From: Vicia villosa
Taxonomy: Eukaryota > Streptophyta > Magnoliopsida > Fabales > Fabaceae
DNA: 64,000 nt
Assembly (NCBI RefSeq): GCF_029867415.1
Contig: NC_081184.1
Coordinates: 79,768,364 to 79,832,363, forward strand
Reading direction: 5' to 3'
Part shown: in pieces, positions 57,326 to 64,000 of the stretch
Layout: the number at the start of each line of letters is the position of its first letter
Numbering within the stretch: position 1 is the stretch's first letter
Made by a program: the position numbers and the translations under genes
Notes under the pieces: model-generated
Told to the model about the DNA's origin: nothing
The model's database searches: none
What the model saw: only the letters and a program-made list of their open reading frames with translations

Positions 57326-59090
57326 AGTCTTTTAAAATCACTATTTAATAATACCAATAAAGGTAAGTTTATAAAACAACATATCTAAAAATTGAAATAT
57401 ATTTTTGGATCAATAGAGTAAATAGTAAAATCAAATTACAAACCTTTTCAATAATAAAAAGGAAATACCAAAATACCAATATAAAATATATTTTTCATAC
57501 TATTTTTGTTATAAGTTTTCCAAGAGATTTTGGTTAAATGCGATTACATCAATAATAAAAACAGAGAACTACATACGTGTCACTTTAATTTTATATTTAA
57601 AATCTGAATCTTATAAATAACAATACTTTCATAAAAACATTTGATATATTTGAGGATAGTTATCATAGCCATAGTTATAAATTGGATATGGTAAAACATT
57701 AAACAGTTAATAATTGAAAATAAAAAAGAAGTATTATCAAATCAAATTTATCTAATTTTATTGATTGTAAAACAAAGTCAAAAACGCAAAACATTGTATT
57801 ATAAATAATAAAATATCTTAAGCAAAACCCTTATTCAAGAAAGAAAGAAGGTTTTAGTTTCTTCATTAAAAAAAAGGTCTTACTTGAATAAAGAAAATAG
57901 AAAGGAGGTTAGGAGAAATATCATGACAGATGGTTTATCTAGCAAGGCTGAAAATGATAAAAGATGCGTGCGTGATTTTGTTTGGCGTGAACATCCCAGC
58001 AAAACTTTATAAATTTGATGACACCATGAACAATAGTTTTAACACAAAGGATATAAATCGGTGTTAAAACTATTGTTCATATGGTGTCATTAACTTCATT
58101 AAAGTGATATTCATTAAAGTGATATGATTGTAAGACCCATTTGACTAGAATGAATTTATTAGAGGTTTTTTTTCTACCTAAGCTTGACAAAAAGATGAGT
58201 GACTTAACCATTATATGTGGAGCCACTTATATACAGAAAATTGTAATTCATTTTTTTTAAAAGGATAAAATATACTATTTGCATATTATTGTAGATTATT
58301 TTTGTATTTTCACTCTCTCTTCTCTTTCTTTTTCTTATAATTCCCGTAACTTTTTAATTCATTATTTTCATACCTACCCTAACCCTAACGTAATGCTAGA
58401 TTTTTAATCCTTAATTTTTTAATACTTCGATACTGTATGTTTTAACTTGGTATTTAAAATATTGATTTTAATTAATATGTTAGATTCTATGTTTATTTGG
58501 TTATTTCAATTACTTTAAATTAGTGATTCATTTAATCGAAATAGTTTTATTGAATATGTGTATACATAATTCATTTATTTTCAATATTATTTTTTAAATT
58601 ATATGTTACTTGTTGGATTGTGATAATGACAAATAATTATATTATTAATGAAAAATTATTGAATAGAGAACACACTTATTTTAGATAGTGCATAGTAATG
58701 GTGGAAAAAATATCTTAATAAATCTATTAGCCAAATGAGTGAATGAAATGAAAAAAATTTATCTTAAAACGTCACATTTCTAAGAATAAGTTTACGATCA
58801 ATAAAACAAAACTACATGTTCTCTAATAAAATAATTTTCCTATTTTATTTTTGTTTAAAATATCATTTATTTATTTATAATTTTTATTCAAAAAATTGTA
58901 ATAATTATAATTTAAAATAATTTTTTTAATTTATAATTTTTATTCTAGTCTTAATTATTATTATTATTATTAACAAAAAATAATTATTTTATTTTCATAA
59001 CTTTTATTTATTAATTATAATAAAAAACATTAATTGATATTTTAATTAGTAATCATAATCGTAGTATCAAAATGCAAAATTATTCTTTTA
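57326..59090. other. AT-rich intergenic stretch, copy B
   Basis: No gene or element end recognised. It differs from copy A mainly by the inverted repeat at 58,019-58,089. Confidence 0.6.
58019..58089. repeat. Inverted repeat present in full only in copy B
   Basis: Left arm 58,019-58,045, loop of 15 bases, right arm 58,061-58,089. The arms are complementary over about 27 bases with a 2-base bulge. In copy A (near 14,250-14,310) the left arm remains, but about 31 bases including most of the right arm are missing. It may be a fold-back element remnant. Confidence 0.9.
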
Positions 59091-59738
59091 AAGTGTTTTA
59101 AAACCTTATGCTACAATGTTATATTTTGAATTTATATATAAAACATTTTCAATTAATATGTTGATTTTGTTATATATTTAAGGAGAAAGTTAAGTAAAAT
59201 TTGTTAGGTGTGCTTTATACTTTTTCCCAATTAAAATATGATAAGTATATTTAAATATCATTTAGTAAATAAAAATAGAAAGAAATTGTAAATGTATAGG
59301 AGGAAATTATACACTTGTCATATTTTCAATTAAAATATGACAAGTGTATTTAAATATCATTTAGAAAATAAAAATAGGAGGAAATCCTAAATGTATAGGA
59401 ATAAATTATGCACTTGTTATATTTTTTTTTTTGGAAAATAATATAAACAACACCTAAAGAATTGTAACTAAATTTTCTCCTATATTTATTGAATAATTTC
59501 AAAATTTTCTTAAAAAGCCTTTCAACCAAAAAATGTGGAACGGAAAATTTCATTTTACATATAATAATTTCAAAAATAATTAATTATTAATGATATCTTT
59601 GTTCAACTATTGATGGGGTGAGAGATAGAGTAAAAAACTCTTTGAATATCTTATGATTTTTTTTGAAATGGTTATATATTAATAGTATTAATATTGATTA
59701 AATTACATTTTTAGAAATGATCTGGAAAGATTACCAAA

Positions 59739-59740
<2 letters not shown>
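59091..59740. repeat. Diverged AT-rich repeat X2 (copy B)
   Basis: Same as 15,298-15,947, with a few small indels. Confidence 0.6.

Positions 59741-59801
<61 letters not shown>
59741..59801. repeat. (TTA)n microsatellite, about 20 units (copy B)
   Basis: 61 bp against 112 bp in copy A. A nearby GGGTAGT stretch of copy A is also missing here. Confidence 0.98.
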
Positions 59802-61775
59802 CTGGCTAAATTCTATACTTCTTAAAAGTAAGCAACATAGTCATCCACTTTTTTGGTATAAACAGCATTTTTCAATTAATTGCATGACTATGGCTAATAT
59901 GATATGAGAGTCAATTTTATAACTAACAAAGATATCCAAGTCTCTCATGGTACTGGCTGATCAAATTAGCACAATTCAGTTTTACAACATGCAGCATAGG
60001 CATCCCAGTTAGGAAGGTTATAGAAGACAAAATCGACTCATATCATTTGGGAAGGAGCATAGATGTAATTTTATATTTATTGTTGGATCAAGGAAGATTA
60101 ATCTTGAAGAAATCGAAATGCTTTAAATCTGAAGATGAAGAAGAAAAGTCAATCGATTCATTTCATCTAGGAAGGACCGTACATGATCAAAGGAGTACTC
60201 AACAATTTTGCGCCATCGCAACCTTTTTTACCTAAGTGGACTAGACCATCGCGGTCTCTTGCCGCGTTTGTCAAAATTGCGCCACCGCGGTCTTTTTGAC
60301 GTAAAGTCGACTAGACCATCGCGGTCTCTTATCTCGTTTGTCAAATTGCTCCATCGCGACCTTTTTGACGTAAAGTAAACTAGACCATCGTCGTCGCTTG
60401 TCACATTTGTCAAAATTGCGTCATCGCAACCTTTTTGACGTAAAGACGACTAGACCATCACAGTCTCTTCTCACTTTTTTCAAAATTACGCCATCGCGGC
60501 CTTTTTTACGTAAATTCGACTAGAGCATCGCGGTTTCTTGTCACGTCTGGATCAATTGCGTCATCGCGGCCTTTTTATCATATCTAAGTCGATTATGCCA
60601 TCGCGGCCTCTTTCCACAAAAGCCGGTTACACCTCTGGGCCTCTATTCGCACTAAAGAAATTACAAATTTAGAAGGATGGCCAAGACGACAAAGCTAATT
60701 TATTTCTTTACCCAAATAGTCAGTATATGAATAACTTAGGTATCATGGGAGAATAAAATAGCTTTTGCTCAAAACTTCACCCTCAAAAGGGGCTCTACTG
60801 CGTCCCAGAGCGGGAACCTAGTCGGGTTCCTACAAAACACCTATAAATCGATATCCCGATGGGCCTCTTCGACTTCTCCAAAGTCTAAAAAATCATCAAG
60901 TTTTACGGTAACAGGAGTAGAAGATATGCAAAGAATATTTCCGATTAAAGCATGATTCCTAGCCGAGTCGAAAAATTTACCGATTATACTAAACAAATAC
61001 CCTTAACAAGTCGGAGAATGCGTGCTTATGACAAGCTTAAACATAAAGGGATCGAATTAAACATCCAAATGTGTGTAAAAATCAGCTTGGTAATATACAC
61101 TCATGGCTATCAATAAATAGCCATAAGTAGGGCAAATATTTTAGCCTAGATCTATTTAGGAGCATATAAGAATTTCCATGATCTGCGGCGATCATAAAAA
61201 TGCAAGGTCGGATGTTAAGTTAACGTAAAAATGTTGACAAATAAAGTTGGGATCTCACTGGGGATTTCTAACTTCTCCATATGTAGAACTTTGCAGGTTC
61301 TAGGACGCCATCATGACAGGAACTCACTGGGGCTCCTCGCCCTATCTACAATAAGATACTCCCGAATTCAAGGGGTGCAACTAGTCGAGAACCAACTTGG
61401 GCTCTCCGACTCGGAGTCCTCGACCTCCACATAGATAATTCTTCAACCTGATGGGTCTAGAGATCGTGGGACTTGTACATATCCCATAATTCTTTGGATC
61501 GGGTGCCCAAGTCGGATGTGTCGGAAATTGGGATGACAACCCAGAGCTATCGTGGCCGGCACAGAAATAGAGGAATCAATGGTCATAAGACGTTACAATC
61601 CATTGATTTAGTCGGTTACATATGATTAATGAGGACGTTACAAGTATTTATGGACCGTTACAAGCGTTACAAAGCTAATTAATGGTCATTAGACCATGGA
61701 CTTCACTATAAAAAGGTTTCCCGACCGGGGGATAAGCAAGAGACATTCTATCTTGAGCTTGCACCATTTGCATTG
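59802..61775. mobile_element. Unclassified LTR-like segment (copy B)
   Basis: Same as 16,060-18,033, including the TATAAAAA at 61,707-61,714. No gene seen. Confidence 0.4.
60210..60622. repeat. 69/70-bp GC-rich tandem repeat (copy B)
   Basis: Six units as in 16,468-16,880. Several C-to-T or G-to-A type differences between the two copies fall on CG sites. Confidence 0.88.
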
Positions 61776-62408
61776 TGTTGCTACCGCAAAAAAATAACAG
61801 ATTCACCATTAATATATTCATCTCTCAAAGAGAAAGGAATATCAGAAAATCTAACCAAAACAAAAAAACGGTCTTACGACCAAAGAGAAGGGTACGGGAG
61901 TCGCTTACGCGAGAGGAAGGTATTAGCACCCCTCACGTCTGTTGTACTCGACGTGGTCCGCCTTGGTTTGTTTTCAAATCAAATGGTGTATCTACTTAAC
62001 TTCTTACTAGCTAAAGGGGGAATTCAATGCATGAATAAACTAAGGTGTTTTAATAATTATTATGCTCTCTAGAGTTTCCTGAACTCTATGCCTGTGTACC
62101 TCCATAGTGCAGTGGAGAAGTCAGTGCACCGTAGTTCTGCTCAATATTTTCTCTGTTTTTCATTGTCTGTTGTGTGCTTTTTAGTTGAACAGTTACATTC
62201 GCATCCTATAAGAAGCTCGACCTTTGGAGAATTATGCAGGGGAGATAGGAAGAAAATAACATGCTCTTAAGCGCCATAAGGCAAAAGAAAAGAAAGAGTG
62301 TGGTTTGTGTTTTTATTGGGAAAATACACTCAAGTGACTCCCTTAAACAAGCGAGACTTGAGCTTCTCTTCCCTTTTTATGAGTTTCAACCTTTATTAGG
62401 CATTTTAT
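61776..62408 (-). mobile_element. Ogre/Tat-type LTR end, truncated (copy B)
   Basis: Same as 18,034-18,665. The minus-strand LTR end is joined to an ORF1 fragment. Confidence 0.65.
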
Positions 62409-63080
62409 TAAGGATTAGAGATTTAGTTTTTATATGCACATTGGGGAACATACAAAATAAGGGGATCTCTTTCCTAGTGTTATCATACAATGATCCCTGC
62501 CTTGTCCAATTGCTTATTGTACCAAACAATGTCCTTGGCAACAAGTCCCATTATTCTATCAGTCCATCTCGATGTGTCCTTACTATCAACAAAAGCACCA
62601 CAATTAGGAAGATGTGATTTGAACCATTGTCACAACAGGGGAGCACAACATATGACCAACCCTCCTTTCTGGTTATTCTTGTGATGGGCAAAATGATAAA
62701 CATCGCACAAAAGTGTAGGCACTTGATTTTTCATGATGAAGATGTGGATGGCGCTCATATCAATGAAATCCACAATGTTTGGAAACATCACTATGCCATA
62801 GACCCCCAAAGCCAAGAGAGCTCTATATTTGTCTCATTCATCATCTTTAGCAGCGGAGCACGCCTTTTCAATCAAGAATTTCAGATGAAAACGAAGACAT
62901 TTCCCTTTCTCAGCAATGTTAGCTTCCACCACATATTTGCTTAAATAAAGAGTAGTTGAAATCTCAAGAGAGGTAGGAGCCTTCAAGGTGCCATAATAGG
63001 GTATCTTATCCTTAATAGAGATGTCTAGGAAAGCATAATACACTTCCAAGGTAGGAACCAAGTGGTAGTCAGGGAACGTG
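62409..63080 (-). pseudogene. Broken Ogre ORF1 fragment (copy B)
   Basis: Same decayed ORF1 as 18,666-19,394, carrying the same stop near 62,628. Its N-terminal side is cut within the FPDYHLVPTLE block at 63,080 by a new LTR, so the part matching 19,338-19,394 is displaced beyond the window. Confidence 0.85.
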
Positions 63081-64000
63081 TGTCGCACGCTCGCGAAAAT
63101 GAACAGAGTCGCCACCAATATATTTATCCCATAAGCGGGAAAGGAATACCAGAAAACCTAGAATAAGGATAAGAGAAGGTCTTGCGACCAGAGATAGGGT
63201 ACGGGAGTCGGTTACGCGAGGGGAAGGTACTAGCACCCCTCGCGCCCATCGTACTCGATGGTATCCACCTATGTTTGTTGCTATCTAAAGGGTGTATAAA
63301 TCTAAAGCTTAATTACTAAGGGAATGCATGCCAAAGAAAGAAAAAGAAACACGGGGAAAATAAGGTTTATAAATAGTTGTGCTCGCTTAGGCCCCGCGAC
63401 CTAATGCCTACGTATCCTTTTCAGGAATCAGAGCGCCGTAGTTCGGCTCTTCAGTTTTTGTTTGTTTTTGTGTTTTTTAGTTGAACAGTTACATTCGCAC
63501 TCCGCTGCTCGACCTCTGGAGTTTTAAGCTGGGAATAGAGCGGAAATAACGTGTCCGATTAGGAGAAAGAATGCCCTGAAGGCAAGAGAAAGAATGCCTC
63601 GGAGGCAAGAGAGAGAAGAGAGAAAATTGGTTTGTGTCTTTTAGGTGTAATTCCATGATGGACAAAACCCACTACAAGGCTTCGCATCACTTCCTTACTT
63701 TGTTTAGGTCTGAGCCTTTATTAGATATTTTGAAGTGTTTTTGGTTAGGTGTCTTTTAAGGGAAATTAATTTGTGACTTGAATCATGCCATAAAAAAAGA
63801 TTTTTTGAATATTTAGAGAATGCACATCGAGGCCTACGCCACAATCGTTTCTCTAAATGAAATACAGTTTTTGAATAATTAGAGAATGCACATCGAGGCC
63901 TACGCCACAATCGTTTCTCTAAATGAAATACAATTTTAGAATATTTAGAGAATGCACATCGAGGCCTACGCCACAATCGTTTCTCTAAATGAAATACAAT
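63081..64000 (-). mobile_element. Ogre/Tat-type LTR end, runs off the window
   Basis: It starts TGTCGCACGCTCGCG directly after ACGTG, a likely target site. On the minus strand this is the 3' end of an LTR. It includes AGAGTCGCCACC, GTCTTGCGACC, GGTACGGGAGTCGG and TAGCACCCCTCG blocks, homologous to 18,034-18,665 but better preserved. It is present only in copy B, so it is younger than the duplication. Whether it is a solo LTR or a full element cannot be seen. Confidence 0.75.
63807..64000. repeat. 66-bp tandem repeat, about 3 units, continuing past the window
   Basis: Units start at 63,807, 63,873 and 63,939. Each contains the 10-bp inverted repeat ATTTAGAGAA and TTCTCTAAAT (the middle unit has a one-base variant), separated by a CG-containing spacer (CATCGAGGCCTACGCC). 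Confidence 0.92.

Larger units (their letters stand above)
51336..63080. repeat. Segmental duplication, copy B
   Basis: Direct copy of 1-19,337 without the Athila insertion. It differs by about 1% plus repeat-number changes: 43-bp array +1 unit, (TTA)n shorter, one inverted repeat retained. It is cut at 63,081 by a new LTR. Confidence 0.93.

Overview
This window is eukaryotic plant DNA made almost entirely of nested LTR retrotransposons. I found no host gene, rRNA, functional tRNA or CRISPR array. The 25 kb Ogre element with about 6 kb LTRs, the SIRE-type copia and Athila pieces, and the high A+T content all point to a legume, most likely tribe Fabeae (pea, vetch, lentil or grass-pea group). 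The species cannot be named from the sequence alone.

Layout. (1) 1-19,394 is repeat nest copy A. It holds a diverged AT-rich repeat (X1), a minus-strand Ogre/Tat-type solo LTR (718-12,831, TSD GATGG), a very young internally deleted Athila element nested in that LTR (3,200-10,812, TSD ATTTG), a second diverged repeat (X2) with a (TTA)n tract, an unclassified LTR-like segment with a 70-bp GC-rich tandem array, and a minus-strand Ogre LTR end joined to a broken Ogre ORF1. (2) 19,395-21,003 is a broken SIRE/Maximus-type copia gag on the minus strand. Its PBS follows at 21,058-21,069 and then an LTR at 21,072-47,918. (3) That LTR is split by a complete Ogre at 22,078-47,554 (TSD CAGGG). The Ogre has 6,036-bp LTRs, a PBS, intact ORF1, gag-pro and RT/RNH/aRNH/INT frames, a predictable 327-nt intron, and a 3' UTR with tandem repeats. 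(4) 47,919-50,485 is the PPT and broken pol of the copia element, also minus strand. (5) 50,486-63,080 is repeat nest copy B. It is the same as copy A at about 99% by eye, but lacks the Athila insertion. It is cut at 63,081 by another minus-strand Ogre-type LTR that runs off the window.

Interpretation. Reading left to right, the order nest A - gag - LTR - pol - nest B is what unequal recombination between the two LTRs of one SIRE element would give, if that element already carried the nest between gag and integrase. The Ogre, the Athila element and the LTR at 63,081 then arrived afterwards in single copies. The coding capacity worth noting is the uninterrupted Ogre (possibly autonomous) and the Athila derivative. 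The Athila derivative encodes Gag and protease fused in frame to the integrase tail, with RT, RNase H and the integrase core missing, so it would need proteins supplied by another element.
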